From: Anisus vortex
Taxonomy: Eukaryota > Mollusca > Gastropoda > Planorbidae
Direction of reading: 5' to 3'
DNA: 64,000 nt
NCBI GenBank assembly: GCA_949126835.1
Contig: OX421497.1
Location: 30,677,742 to 30,741,741, forward strand
Part shown: one piece after another, positions 20,506-32,395 of the stretch
How positions within the stretch are numbered: the stretch's first letter is position 1
How the letters are laid out: each line of letters begins with the position of its first letter
Translations under genes and position numbers: made by a program
The notes under the pieces: generated by a model
The model's database searches: none
What the model was told of the DNA's origin: nothing
Seen by the model: only the letters and a program-made list of their open reading frames with translations

Positions 20506-21962
20506 AGCCTAAAATTCAACCTGCTCTATTATATTTTTTGAAATTATTTTTTATAGGACAATTAATTTAATTCCGTATCAAGACAAAGGCACTAAAGCAA
20601 AGGGCATTTATTAAGAAAATCAAGCGTTTTATAGTTAATACTAAACTAACTTGTCTGTGATTATCATCCTTTTTATTTGCATTTATATTAAACACAATAT
20701 TTTATTATGATAATTATAGTCTTTACATTATCATTGGTTAGTCAAGATGAGGATCTAACACCTGTTAATATTAATTATATTTGATCTCAGTTTAGTCCTC
20801 TAATGTGTTACTATTGCATTAAAAAAATAAATGGAACTATAATCAAATGGAATAGATACCTACTGATCATACAAATTGGGTAGTTAATGTAATGTTTAAA
20901 AACATACACATAAATTCTTTAGTCATATAATAGTTATATATTTTTCAAATAAATTTACAGTTTTAACATTTGTAAGTTATAAATTGTAAATGAAGTATTC
21001 TTTTATAACAGAAAGATATAAGAAATATTAGCGCAAATAAAACGGGTTAATTACCTCCCTTTAATTAAAAACCCGTTTTCACATTTGCTTATTCAATAGC
21101 GATGCCAAACAAGTTATGTTTTGTAATAATATAACAAATATTACTGACTAATTATATTTCTTTATATAAATCTAACATTATGGTCTTCATTGCAAGATTT
21201 AATAATGAGAGAGTTAAAATTAATTTACTTTAAACAGTTGTAAATAAACATTTCATACATTAATTGTTTGTCCATTTAAGGAGTTTTTCTTTTTAAAAAA
21301 ATTAATTACAGTAATTACATAATTTAGTGCTATTAAATAGGTCTTTTATATTTATAATACAAATATAATTTGTTTTAGAATTACTTATATTTATGCTAAA
21401 ATTAAAGAAGATGAGCATAAAAACTCTTTTAAATGTAATCAGTCTGTATCAATTAATGAGCGCCTTGTCTTGAATGCTCGTCGCTAATTATATAATGTCA
21501 GATACATATTTAGTCACTTCTGAGTGGTCAAGTGTAGGTGACCTCTTTGTTCGCTTAAAACAGCTTTAATGTGAGATAAAATCTGTTCACAGGTGTAAGT
21601 TGAACCAAAAGGTGAAAGTAGAAGAGCGAATACCTAGCAGTTGAGAATAGCAGATGACTTTCCTAAGCAGCTTCCTTCCAGATCTTTCCCACAAATGGGC
21701 ACACTTGGATGGACATTTTTAAATGTTTAAAATTCAACTTGCTACATTTTAAAATTGCCATTATCAGTACACTTAAAAAAAATATCTAATTCTAAGACGG
21801 TTGTAGTAAGATCAAACCAATTAGGCTTGATGTGGTATGACAAAATGGTTAGAAAACTCCAGTTTGAGTGCTTCGATGTACTTCTGAAAAAGCCCAACTA
21901 TCTATCTTAATATTTGCCCTAATCTAGGGATGTACAGGTAGGCAAATGTTTTGAAATTGATT

Positions 21963-22163
21963 TCACTCCAAGAGATATCCAGTTTCAATGCAAATGTATT
22001 CAAGTGTTCCTTGTAAACGCAAGTTTAACTCACTGAAATATGTCCCTATGTCATTCAGAAGCATCGACTTCAACAGACTGTTTTCCTCATTCAGAACCGG
22101 AAAGTGTTGTTTTTTTTTCATCAATAAAAAAAACACATATGAGGTCTCTCGCGTGCAATTCAA
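21963..22163 (-). pseudogene. hAT transposase fragment
   Basis: A minus-strand frame of 66 codons contains LLNDIGTYFSELNLRLQG, matching the conserved segment of ZBED5/EPM2AIP1/GTF2IRD2-type hAT transposases, in which D-I, L-N and L-Q-G are shared. The equivalent minus-strand stretch in the second copy (about 49100-49230) reads VLNEEN and HFSELN. The rest of the transposase is not recoverable by eye in this AT-decayed element. Confidence 0.65.
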
Positions 22164-22223
22164 AATCTATCTGCGTCCCAAGTTTGGCACGCGTGCCTTG
22201 CGCTGCCGATCCCTGATCTAGAA

Positions 22224-22375
22224 TGTCTGTTTCAAATTTTATAGTGAAACATTTTTTGAAATATTTTTGTTTTTGTTGTTTTGTACCTTAAATCTGCCCA
22301 TGTTTTGTTTTCATTTTTAAAATTAGTACTCTAAAATATCAGAACATATCTGCTACCACTAAATGGATGAACCCT
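22224..22375. other. Spacer
   Basis: AT-rich; nothing recognised. Confidence 0.5.
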
Positions 22376-22377
22376 TG

Positions 22378-22412
<35 letters not shown>

Positions 22413-22510
22413 TGTCTCTCTCTCTCTCTCTCTGTGTATCTTTCATTTTTTCTGTTTTCCCCTCACCCACAATACCATTTTTCGATTTTTTTCATTCTCT
22501 CTCCTACTCT

Positions 22511-22561
<51 letters not shown>

Positions 22562-22680
22562 TCTCTCCCTTTCCTCTCTGTCGTTAATTCTTTTTTTTCC
22601 TCTTTCTCGTTCTATTTATCGCCGTCATCTCATTTCTTTGCTGTTGTTTTTCCTATTTTTCTGTTTTTTTCACATTAAAA
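22376..22680. repeat. CT-rich microsatellite pair
   Basis: Two (CT)n tracts (about 22376-22438 and 22512-22573) separated by T/C-rich sequence. Three overlapping plus frames encode only S/L/F and are artefacts. Confidence 0.9.
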
Positions 22681-23476
22681 AAATATAGGCCTACGATTTC
22701 ATTGTTTTAAAGATACATTTTCTTAAATATGAAAATTTCTTGGGCTAATTTCATTTTTTGTTTTCATTAGGGTCTATCCGAGTAAACGAGTTCGGTTATT
22801 ATAACGTAATATTTCCTGCAGGCCTATCCGGATACGTAGCAAATAGTAGCGATTCTCCGAAGTTTTGTTATCAAATTCAAAGTTAATTCTCTCGACAATA
22901 TTCCCTCAAATCTATTGTTTCCCTATGTCCCTATATAACCCTTACTTACAACGAACGCAGTAGTCACTGTGGGCAAAGTTGATCAAGTCTGCATAATGCA
23001 TCTAAACTTTGATATTTATTGAAATATAATTTGGTTTTTGTTTCTTTAATAATTGTACCTATTTGTGCACGTAGTGTTTGGCGAATCAAATAGTGCCGAA
23101 ATAAACGTGATCTTCTTTATTTATTGGTCTGTCGGTCTCTGTAGCCGTATATTATTATATTGTTGTATGTGTTAAGCATGTTTAAATAATTTTCATATTG
23201 TATTTAGAATTGTATTGATAATTTATTTAGAGTTATTTATTATGGCTTAGATATTATTTGTATACTTCAATGTGTGTTCTCATAGTTTCTACATATTTCT
23301 AGAACGTATTTTCCTTAGAATTCTGTTTATTTCTTATTGTTTCGCTGAGTGTTAAAGAAGCGAATTATTATCCACCACTGCACTTAAATTTAATTATTGT
23401 CCACAAGTTCAAGTATTAAATTCTACTTTAAACTTTCATTGGGTGGCTTGTGTCTATTATGTAATAGTGAACCAGA
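22681..23476. other. AT-rich spacer without genes
   Basis: No supported feature. Confidence 0.5.
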
Positions 23477-23780
23477 CCCTAGAACAGGGGTTGGTTGTCT
23501 TAGAGAGCCATGGATACCACATATTTTGAAAAGTAATTCTGTGAGAGCCATACATTATGTTTAAAACTAAACATTCAAGTAAATGTGTGCATTTTGTGTA
23601 ATTTCAACACTAAAAGTACAATAATTATGTCTCTGAATTCTTCTTATGCTGAGCTGCAGTAGACTTTAGCTCATTTGTAGAATGAAATATTGATATGCAA
23701 TTTGTCTGCGAGCCAGATGCCGCCATCAAAAGAGCCACATATGGCTTGCGAGCCATGGGTTCCCGACCCCTGCCCTAGAA
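23477..23780. mobile_element. 288-bp hAT MITE with perfect target duplication
   Basis: The element spans 23485-23772, flanked by identical CCCTAGAA (23477-23484 and 23773-23780). The ends read CAGGGGTTGGTTGTC and, inverted, CAGGGGTCGGGAACCCATGG. Internal GAGAGCCAT and GAGCCACATATGGC segments near each end belong to the inverted ends and are typical of hAT MITEs. No coding capacity. Confidence 0.92.
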
Positions 23781-24447
23781 GAACAATGTATATTGTAAAT
23801 TGACAATTTAATTCAATTAAAAAAACAATGAGGTCTTAAAACAGGTAAACCTACCCAGTATTATCACTCATCACGGTCTTAGATGTCCACATGATGGTGT
23901 ATATGAGAATCCCATATGATTCTCTACGCAGAAGATGTTGATAGTAAAAAGATCTAAAGGCCGCCCATGACTCAGATTCAACATCTAAAGGCTTCATAAT
24001 AATGTGTGGACATTGGAAAGTGTGGAAAATCCTGGCTCAGGCGAGAAATAGTTGGAGGAATACGTAACACACCGTTCAAAATGCTGACGAGGAAAAGCTC
24101 TTCTATTCGTCACCGAAGAAACAAAAAGTGCAAGGTCTGTTCCTGCCCACCACTGGATGACCTTCACTCACCACTGGATGACCTTCACTCACATGTCAAA
24201 GCTATAAGAGAGTTTGTCTATCGCGGATATGACTCGCAGAGTCACAGCAAACACTGCCAAGCTAGAGTATATCGACAACAAGGACTTATGAAACCTAATC
24301 GTCTTTTGAGACTAATGAGTCAATTAAAATGAAAATATGTATAATTATTGGATAAAAACAAAAGAAACAGTAGGCCTTACATATATTTCCGAAAGTTCTC
24401 ATTATTACCTAGTAACCTTATATGCATACCTAAATAAGAAAACGAAA
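23781..24447. other. Spacer with an unassigned 108-codon frame
   Basis: A plus frame at 24006-24332 is basic and contains CKVCSCPP and a short duplication (PLDDLHS twice, from a 15-bp DNA repeat). No domain is recognised and there is no sign of splicing or a partner, so I do not call a gene. Confidence 0.3.
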
Positions 24448-24600
24448 TCTTCATGAACTGCCCATACTATACCCTGATATTTAATATGTTTCATCTCTCT
24501 CTTCATGAACTGCCCATACTATACCCTGATATTTAATATGTTTCATCTCTCTCTTCATGAACTGCCCATACTATACCCTGATATTTAATATGTATCACTC
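24448..24600. repeat. 52-bp tandem repeat, about 3 copies
   Basis: Copies begin TCTTCATGAACTGCCCATAC at 24448, 24500 and 24552 and are almost identical. Confidence 0.92.
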
Positions 24601-25029
24601 GTTAATGCACGACATAACTATTTTATGTTAACGACATCGGGCATTGCTCTGCGTGTTCTATTTTTAATATCCAATCATATCCTCTCTACAACTCTCAAAG
24701 AAATGAAATGATTGGATGGTTTCGCTCACAGAATTAATTTCCTTATTGGCAATAAAATACATGGCAAAATAGCATTTTTTTTCCCTATCTTTATTCTAAT
24801 CTGTGTATATATTTCATTCTACAAACTGTATGTCCTGCTTGTCCTATCTGACACCAAGGAAGGACACTAAGAGGAATTTTTTTTTTAAATGTCACAGACA
24901 GTTTCAAGAGAAAGATATATTGTTGGCTTCTCGAGTATGTGTATTTCATTTGCTGGAAAATGATTGGGCAATCAAAGACGTCACGTGGTATGTCTATAAA
25001 TAAACCGCTGGCTTGTCAATCTAAGAAAA
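24601..25029. other. Spacer without genes
   Basis: AT-rich. No supported feature. Confidence 0.45.
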
Positions 25030-26030
25030 GAATATGGATACATTTCAAAGTGGGGGCGGGATGAGGGGGTGGGAGTGCGAGAGGGCGCTTCAGTCTAAGC
25101 TCAATCCCGGAACTAATCTCCCCCCCCCCTTTGCAAGATGCGATTGGGGTACCACGATGTCTATGTTCGGGCGCCGATCTCAATTTGCCAGCGGTGATCT
25201 TTTCAGCACCCCGAGGCAGCCCCGAGGGTTATAAATCTACAAAGAAAAACAGTTTATTTTGACATGGGCAATTATGCCGCCGGCTCATTTATTTAGAAAC
25301 TCCCTCTACTGCCCCCCCCCCCCCCCCCGCCACCCCACGCCCACGCCACCAACCTCACCCGCATTTTCTCCCCCCTCCCCCTTCCTTTCCGTTTTGACAC
25401 GAGACATTCTTGTATTGTACACTGTTGGGGAGGGGCGGGGGTGTAGGTGAAGGCATTGCAGAGTAAAAACCCAAACAGGAAGTAAGAATAGAGAGGAGAA
25501 GTGGGGGTGAGTAGAACTGGCGGGGAGGGGGAGGTGAAACTAGGAAACGGCAGCACGAGACTGTCTCTTTAACAGGAGCGTGTCTTAATAAGCGATCTCG
25601 GGGGGATTAATGCTAGGATATATAGTCACGGGGAGTGGTCAGGCCCGCACACAAGGGCCGATGATTGATCTGTGTCTCGCGCCTTCATTTCCACTTTGAC
25701 CAAGCCTATGGAAAAAGAAGAAAACGAAGAAGGAGAAAAAAAAAAGCCGCGAGCGGCCGGTAGTAGAGACGATAAATACGTTGGGCAATTTACGAGCCCC
25801 ACTCCCCTTCTCTCTCTGTCTCTCTCTTTCTCCCTTTCACTCTCCACCTCTCTCACTCTTGCTCTCTTTCTCCGCAGCCCTCATCAAGCTTGTCGCCCTG
25901 GCATGCCAACAAGACGATTGATCGCTTCCAATATGATAGCACTGCCTGCTGAAAGACATGGCCAGCGCCCCCCCCCTCCTCTCCCATCTCTTCCCGCCCC
26001 ATGGCACCAGAAATCATAACTTAAGCCGAG
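25030..26030. other. 1-kb GC-rich region with homopolymers, candidate regulatory cluster
   Basis: Three complex blocks (about 25130-25300, 25555-25700 and 25870-26020) are separated by a 20-base C run near 25313-25329, G/C-rich filler and a CT tract. The complex blocks contain CpGs and non-repetitive sequence. The frames crossing it on both strands are P/G/R or S/L low complexity. This is the longest GC-rich stretch in the window and a good place to look for conserved noncoding DNA. Confidence 0.4.
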
Positions 26031-26820
26031 CCCTCATTCATTGTGTGCAATTTGGCATTTTTTCTTCTCCTTTTTGTTTGTTGGTTTGTTTGTTTGATCG
26101 TGTGTAGGTTGGTTGGGTTCACTTGCCGCGACCCGCGACATTCAAATTGGGAATGTTATGTTTTGATCATGTCAATTGACATTTAAGCTCCCGCCCCCAC
26201 CCCTCCCATCCACCCCCAACCACTCCCATCCTATTTCAAAGGTAATACATTTTAATATCAGCCATAAATATTTGATATAAATAAATCTTCCTCTAATCAG
26301 AAATATTTTTTTCTTTATTTGTTTACAGAGCGGGAGAACTAACACTCGACGAAATGTGTTCAAATCTTCTCTTGCATAAGACATACGACTTTCGTGTTCA
26401 TATTTCATAATGTCACAAATATTTTTATAAACCGTAAATCCTAGTGATACAAATTGTTGTAGTCATCATATATCAGAGAATGAGAAAAACCCATGATGTA
26501 GAATATATTATAGATCGCTGAATGCCCAAAAGGATGTGCAGATTCAGACTCGAACTTCTGAACAGTATTAGAACCAACAATAATTAGGCCGAACACGAAG
26601 AATGTTTTACGTTTATATCATACAGTTAGAACTGCATCGGCTAAACTTCATCAAGCCGAATCACCCATTTGTATTCATTTTCGTTTTAAGAAATAAGAAG
26701 GCTATTTCATTCGGTTAAAGGAAATTTTTTCTCATAGTTAACAAAAATGTTGGTAATAAAGTGTTGGTGTAGTAATAAAATGATTACAAGTAGTTATTAA
26801 GTAAAAATAGATGTTGCCAC
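26031..26820. other. Spacer without genes
   Basis: Includes a C-rich tract at about 26190-26230. No supported gene. Confidence 0.45.
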
Positions 26821-26823
26821 TGA

Positions 26824-26880
26824 TCTTTAAATATATAGATCAGTGATTTTCCACACACGGAAGTGAGGAGGCGCCATTTT
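26824..26880. repeat. Short palindrome with motif shared with the 14.2-kb element
   Basis: A perfect inverted repeat CACTGATCT ... AGATCAGTG surrounds an AT-rich loop, followed by GGAGGCGCCATTTTTCC. ATAGATCAGTGATT matches the right end of the 293-bp element (14491-14504), and CGCCATTTT matches the sequence just outside its left end in reverse complement. It may be a deleted relative. Confidence 0.45.
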
Positions 26881-27010
26881 TCCACGATATCCAAAGCAGA
26901 GCAATAAACATAAGCTACACATTTTGCACACTGTAAATTATATATTTGGATGTTGAATTACATACGAAGCTTGACCCATATCGAGTTCTAATTTTGCATT
27001 TTTGATTGGG

Positions 27011-27090
27011 GTTTAAAATGATGCTAAGTTGTTGGTTTTCCTGGCTTTACCAGACAACCCGTTCCATCCCCGTATGCCACTGAGAACGAA
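27011..27090 (-). mobile_element. LINE polymerase C-terminal relic
   Basis: The minus-strand frame reads GIRGWNGLSGKARKTNNL and continues LASF before a stop. It is the best-preserved copy of the C-terminal block also present at 498 and 5557. The 3' end after SFKTL is missing. Confidence 0.65.
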
Positions 27091-27129
27091 AGCTAATTTA
27101 TTTGCATTTGTCAATGCATTCTTGTGATA

Positions 27130-27275
27130 GAAACATCTCATAGATCGTAACTTCAAGTTCTAGTGATACTAACATCTCATAGATCGTAACTTCAAGTTCT
27201 AGTGATACAAACATCTCATAGATCGTAACTTCAAGTTCTAGTGATACAAACATCTCATAGATCGCAACTTCAAGC
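27130..27275. repeat. 39-bp tandem repeat, about 4 copies
   Basis: Copies of AACATCTCATAGATCGTAAC followed by TTCAAGTTCTAGTGATAC at 39-bp spacing (27132, 27171, 27210), the last incomplete. Confidence 0.92.
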
Positions 27276-27880
27276 CACCATACATCATGGGTATTTCCTG
27301 TTGTTGTTTTAAAGCAAGCACTTTTGGAGTTATTGTTCCGCTATTGACTTATCTCATCTTGGGGTCTCTCATTTCACATGGAGTAATCTGACTTGATTCC
27401 CTCAGGGCTTAGTGTTCTAATAATAGAACAGAATTTTGATACCGGACACAAAAACATACTTTTAGTTGGCAAAGAAAAGGAAATGCGCATATAACATATT
27501 ATTCTTTCAGATATATTAAGGCGTAACAATGTACTAGTATTAGGGAAACATTTCTAGCTGGCAGATCTTGGGCTTTAGACCTGTATCTGTTTATCTGTCT
27601 ATCTATAGACGTGTATCTGTCTATCTATTGTTCCTGCAGGTATGAACCCAGCAGTGTAACTAGTGTGTGTGTGTGTGTGGGGGGGGGTAGGGGTTGATGG
27701 GAGGGGGACAGACGCCAATGTTTCGTTAGGCATCAAAACTTAACCTCTAAGCAGGTTGATAAATAAAAGTAACATTTCAACACAGGCGCCAACGTTGAAC
27801 CCGCTCTGATGTGCCATTTTCCATTGTTGACCCACCGTGTAAACCCTGCAAAGATAAACCGAGCTGAGATTACTCTCTTA
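27276..27880. other. Spacer with TG/G simple repeats
   Basis: A (GT)n-(G)n tract lies at about 27663-27688. No gene. Confidence 0.5.
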
Positions 27881-27883
27881 GAG

Positions 27884-28402
27884 CAGGGAGACTGAACCTT
27901 GTTGTGGTGCAGCTCAAGATGGAGACTGAACCTTGGTGTGGTGCAGCTCAAGATGGAGACTGAACCTTGGTGTGGTGCAGCTCAAGATGGAGACTGAACC
28001 TTGTTGTGGTGCAGCTCAAGATGGAGACTGAACCTTGGTGTGGTGCAGCTCAAGATGGAGACTGAACCTTGGTGTGGTGCAGCTCAAGATGGAGACTGAA
28101 CCTTGGTGTGGTGCAGCTCAAGATGGAGACTGAACCTTGTTGTGGTGCAGCTCAAGATGGAGACTGAACCTTGGTGTGGTGCAGCTCAAGATGGAGACTG
28201 AACCTTGTTGTGGTGCAGCTCAAGATGGAGACTGAACCTTGGTGTGGTGCAGCTCAAGATGGAGACTGAACCTTGGTGTGGTGCAGCTCAAGATGGAGAC
28301 TGAACCTTGTTGTGGTGCAGCTCAAGATGGAGACTGAACCTTGTTGTGGTGCAGCTCAAGATGGAGACTGAACCTTGTTTTGGTGCAGCTCAAGATGGAG
28401 AT
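27884..28402. repeat. 34-bp tandem array, 15 copies
   Basis: The unit contains ATGGAGACTGAACCTTG followed by G or T, then TGTGGTGCAGCTCAAG. Copies differ almost only at that one position, in the order T G G T G G G T G T G G T T T, the last with an extra change (TTTTGG). Otherwise homogeneous, so recently expanded. Confidence 0.96.
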
Positions 28403-28880
28403 ACTGACATTCTATTGTCTTGTTTTCTTGTGGATGAATTAAAAATCTGTCGGTTGTGAGTACCAATACTTACACGAGTGTGATGACTCATCAATAGAAC
28501 TAACCCAGGTGAAGTCTGATTAGTAAATGGCATCGATGCTTCCTTCACTTCTGCCTTGTATTGGTATTGCACAACTTTAAAGGTATATGGGGGGGGGGGT
28601 AATAAAAAGATGGTTGACCGTTTCGCTGATGTCTGCACAATAGATTTTTTTACGTTATATTATTTATTATTACATTGCATTTATACTTAGATAATTTTCC
28701 ATAATAAACAATTTATCTCCCTACATAAACTCAAAAAGAAACGAAAAAAATTAATTTTTCCACTTAATTAAATTAAGAATGTTAAAATACTTTTTTTGTT
28801 TTGTTTTCAACATTGTTTATTCATGAAAATTTAATTTAAAGACACGTGACTTTATTGTCTCATATTATACTTTTGCGATT
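28403..28880. other. Spacer without genes
   Basis: Contains a poly-G run near 28590. The minus frame 28390-28638 has no domain. Confidence 0.45.
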
Positions 28881-28884
28881 TCAC

Positions 28885-29165
28885 TTCGGACATGTGTCGT
28901 CGCTAGCTAAGTGGTTAACGTATCGGACTGTCATGCGGGCGACCCGGGTTCGATTTTTTAATTAGTCAATACCTTTTTTTTTTCTACAATTTTTTTTATT
29001 AAATTGCTTTCCTTTAAAGTCTTTAGTAAAAATTAATACCAAAAAAAAAATTAAATAGATTTATAGCTTTCTGTTCATTATAACTTATACTAAGTTGTAC
29101 AAGCCTGTTTTATTTCCACCCAGGAAACGCCGAACAATTTAGCTTGTTAGGCTATTTATATATCA
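28885..29165 (+). mobile_element. SINE family B, diverged plus-strand copy
   Basis: The tRNA-like head has TAGCTAAGTGGTTA (28904-28917) and GGGTTCGATT (28946-28955). The far end has CACCCAGGAAACGCCGAACA and TTTAGCTTGT, which align with CACCCGGGCAACGCCGGGCA and GTAGCTTGT of the copies at 12.0-13.1 kb in reverse complement. The middle is T-rich and poorly conserved, so this copy is older. Confidence 0.7.
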
Positions 29166-29865
29166 AATATGGTATATTAAAAATATATTTTAAAAAGAAT
29201 GATGTACCTTAATTTTTATTTCTATTGAAATTTTAAGTAATAATTTTGTTTAAAGAATGTAAAAAAATATTTACAAATGTCTCTTACTTACGTTATTTTA
29301 ATAGCTAATTTTTTTTTGTAATATTACAAATTTATGGGTAAGGAAAAAATCAAAAAAAATCAGAAAGTTAACAATAAACAATGAAGAAATCAAGACCCTA
29401 AGGATTATGTCCCTTACATTTAACAGCAAGTTTTTCTTTCTCAAGATTATTTCCCTTTGTTAAGCAAAATCACACCATTTCATTTTCAATGGCTACACAT
29501 TAATTGCCAATTTTACATTGGGGGAAAAGAAGCGATGGGCTAGGGGTTGGAGAAGAGGAAGGGGGGGGGGACAGAATAAAGGCAATTAAAGGCCCATTCA
29601 TTCTTTTCATTTCTTCCAGATAACTTTGAGATTTGTTAAATTAATGCACCTAACACATGGATAATTTCTCAAAGAAAAGAGAACATTTTTATTTTTTTAT
29701 TTCTAATATTACTTGTCCTAATATTTGTAATGGTAAAAGTTTATTAGATCCTATGTTGCTTCTAGCTAAAATGTAGGTCATTAGGTCATTTGACTCGAAC
29801 ATGATAGGGTGGTTATCAGCTAAATGAGCGTCCTGTGGTACTATTACCTCACTATCGCTCACTAT
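29166..29865. other. AT-rich spacer without genes
   Basis: A poly-G run lies at about 29561-29570. No supported gene. Confidence 0.5.
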
Positions 29866-29867
29866 CA

Positions 29868-30470
29868 TCAATCAATCAATCGATCAGTCAATCACTCATA
29901 AATGTATTATATATATATATATATATATGTCGATTTATCTATCCGTCTATCTATTCACTGTGATATTTATCTATATATTTGTATAGATTAATACCACAGT
30001 GAATAGAGTAACACATATTGTATAGATAGAGATATACCACTGTTGACAGATATATATTCTTTACATCTATGTATCTATCTATCTATCTAACTACCTCTCT
30101 ACCTATCTACCTATCTATCTATCTATCTATCCACTGCAGAATTTATCTATTTATTTGTCTATCTATATATCTATATATCTTTTTCCCTATCTAAGTATAT
30201 AAATATGTTTTCATGTATGTATGTATCTATCTGCCTATTAATCTGATTATGGATCTATCTATCTACCCATCTATGCATCTGTCTGTTTCCTTTTCTCCAT
30301 ATTCTACTAGCTCTCAGTCTATGTGTTTCTGTTTGCAATATGATACGTTTGTATCAGATTGTCGATTACTTTATACATAAGTCCTTCCTTCATTCTGTCT
30401 GTATAACTGTATGACGGTCTCTCTCTCTCTCTCTCTCCCTCTTTCTCTCTCTCTCTCTCTCTCTGTCTAT
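29868..30470. repeat. ATCA / TA / TATC / CT microsatellites
   Basis: A chain of simple repeats: ATCA (29868-29890), (TA)n, degenerate TATC over about 29930-30290, and (CT)n at about 30418-30465. Confidence 0.9.
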
Positions 30471-30489
30471 ACCACCTTTGCTTCTGCAT

Positions 30490-30830
30490 ACATTAATATA
30501 TTCCCATCGTTTTAACTCCCAACTGATTTCCCCCGCCCCCCCCCCCCACACACACATACACCTTTAACATTCTGCAAGTGAAGCGAATGTGATATGTGAT
30601 ACAAATGTGACAAGGTCGATTATGATATGAAGGTGATCTAATTGTGACATGTATCTGACCGGCTCTCGTGGCCAACTGGCCAACCAACTGCATCGTCGGA
30701 CGGGGAAACTTTGAGCGTTACATAATGGATAGCTTTGAACCCTGTGGGGGGCCCAGTATATGGCCAGCACATGTGAAATGTCACTCACAAAGATCTAGTC
30801 CACTGGGACGGTGAGTGGGAGGGGGGGGGG
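30490..30830. other. Complex island after poly-C
   Basis: A C run at about 30536-30547 leads into roughly 230 bases of complex sequence ending in another G run near 30820. Overlapping minus frames have no domain. Candidate noncoding element only. Confidence 0.3.
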
Positions 30831-31325
30831 TGACACAGCCAAGACTTACTCTAGCAAATATCTTACAGAAATTAATATCAATTAATCGAAGTATTCCCTC
30901 CCTTTATGTAGAATTATCCCCCCAAAAAATTACAGCTACATTGCTTTATATATGTATAAGCTATAGATGTATAAATACTATATATATTAGATACAGAGAC
31001 GTATGTATAAATTAATAATTAGCTTTATACATGTTGGTGTGTGTATATATTGACAGACAGATTGTCCACTCGGTATTATCGTTTTCTAACTATACACTTT
31101 CATGTTTCCCAAAAGTTTTTTTATATAAAGAAAACAAACACATTATATCCTATTTACACTTATTTAGGTATTAATATCTTCTCTGCTTTTTTAACAATTT
31201 ATCAATTTGTTTTTTTTTTAACTACAATCGTTCAGTCTTCTGAAAATTTCAGTTGCATTTTTCTAAAAAACTCTAGACTGATGACATAGAACAAAATAAT
31301 ACTTAGCGGACGAGATAGCTAACTA
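30831..31325. other. AT-rich spacer without genes
   Basis: Nothing recognised. Confidence 0.5.
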
Positions 31326-31327
31326 GC

Positions 31328-31331
31328 TAAC

Positions 31332-31371
<40 letters not shown>

Positions 31372-31559
31372 CAGATAGATAGATAGAGAGACAGATAGAT
31401 AGATAAATAGATAGATAAATAGACAGACAGATAGATAGAACGCAGATAGATAGATAGACAAGTAGATAGATAAATAAGTATATAGACAGACAGACAGACA
31501 GATAGATAGATAGACAGACAGATAGATAGATAGATAGATAGATATATAGATAGATAGAC

Positions 31560-31655
<96 letters not shown>
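31328..31655. repeat. GATA/GACA microsatellite
   Basis: About 325 bases of GATA with interspersed GACA and occasional GAAA/GAGA. The right third (31560-31654) is pure. Long S/I/Y/L frames on the minus strand are its translation. Confidence 0.97.
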
Positions 31656-32185
31656 GAGAAGAAAGACAGACGCACCAATAGGCAGATATGAAAAGTATAT
31701 TATATACAACTATATAATCCCCTAATCACTTTCTAAACGTGCAATGTTTACATTTGTATACAAATCTATTCCATAAACTACAAGCAAAATATCCTACATT
31801 TGTATGTAATACATATTATTTTCCGTAAAGGAAAAATAGTCTCTTATTGGGGACCTAGATTTCTATTTTGTTGACCTCTATGACTATATGCACTTATTCC
31901 GTTTTTAGGACTTCAAGTTGTTCATAAATTGATTTTTAAAAATGTTTAGAAAATGAAGAGAAAGAAACCCAAAGTTTCCTTTTTTTTTTTTGTAATAATT
32001 GTGACGTGACTTAAAATTTTGTATTAGATTAACTTGAGTAGTCTGCCCCTGTTGTCTTTTTAACTTACTGACGTCAGAGAATGCTCTCAATTATTTTTTA
32101 ATTCTAGTCTTTTTGTTACGTTCTAGTTAGATGAAAGCAACATGTAACAAAAATTGTAAATATGAAAGGAATATAGATTATAGTC
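31656..32185. other. AT-rich spacer without genes
   Basis: Nothing recognised. Confidence 0.5.
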
Positions 32186-32197
32186 GGGGGGGGGGGG

Positions 32198-32395
32198 CAC
32201 GGTGAACGAGCGGCATCCTGGTGAAGGCATTGATTTTTTTCCCCGGGTCTGCAGGGGTGTCTCTTAGTCTACCACCCAGCTATGATGGGTACCTGACTTA
32301 AAATGGGCGGCTGGGCATTGTACTGGCTATACGATTTCTAGTATGCCGGGGCCACGGAATCTGGTGAACGCTGCTTTTACTTTACTTTTCAGAGA
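32198..32395 (+). mobile_element. SINE family A, plus strand
   Basis: Starts directly after a 12-base G run. Head CACGGTGAACGAGCGGCATC (A box), a degraded B box at about 32236-32250, then GTCTACCACCCAGCT, GATGGGTACCTGACTTAAAA, GGGCGGCTGGGCATTGTACT and GAACGCTGCTTTTACTTTAC, all in family order. Confidence 0.82.

Larger units (their letters stand above)
20306..22223 (-). mobile_element. 1.9-kb hAT relic
   Basis: The element spans 20314-22215. Its ends read CGGGGCTCGGCAACC and, inverted, CAGGGATCGGCAGC, flanked by ATCTAAAA (left) and ATCTAGAA (right), an 8-bp duplication with one mismatch. A minus-strand transposase fragment lies near the right end. Shared sequence with 47534-49321 runs the whole length, and the MITE at 14710-14895 shares both ends. 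The left subterminal region has a 31-bp tandem expansion. Confidence 0.85.

Noticed and set aside
24006..24332. 108-codon basic frame with CKVCSC
   Set aside because: Looks superficially like a zinc-binding peptide, but there is no second cysteine/histidine pair, no homologous family that I recognise and a DNA-level 15-bp duplication inside.
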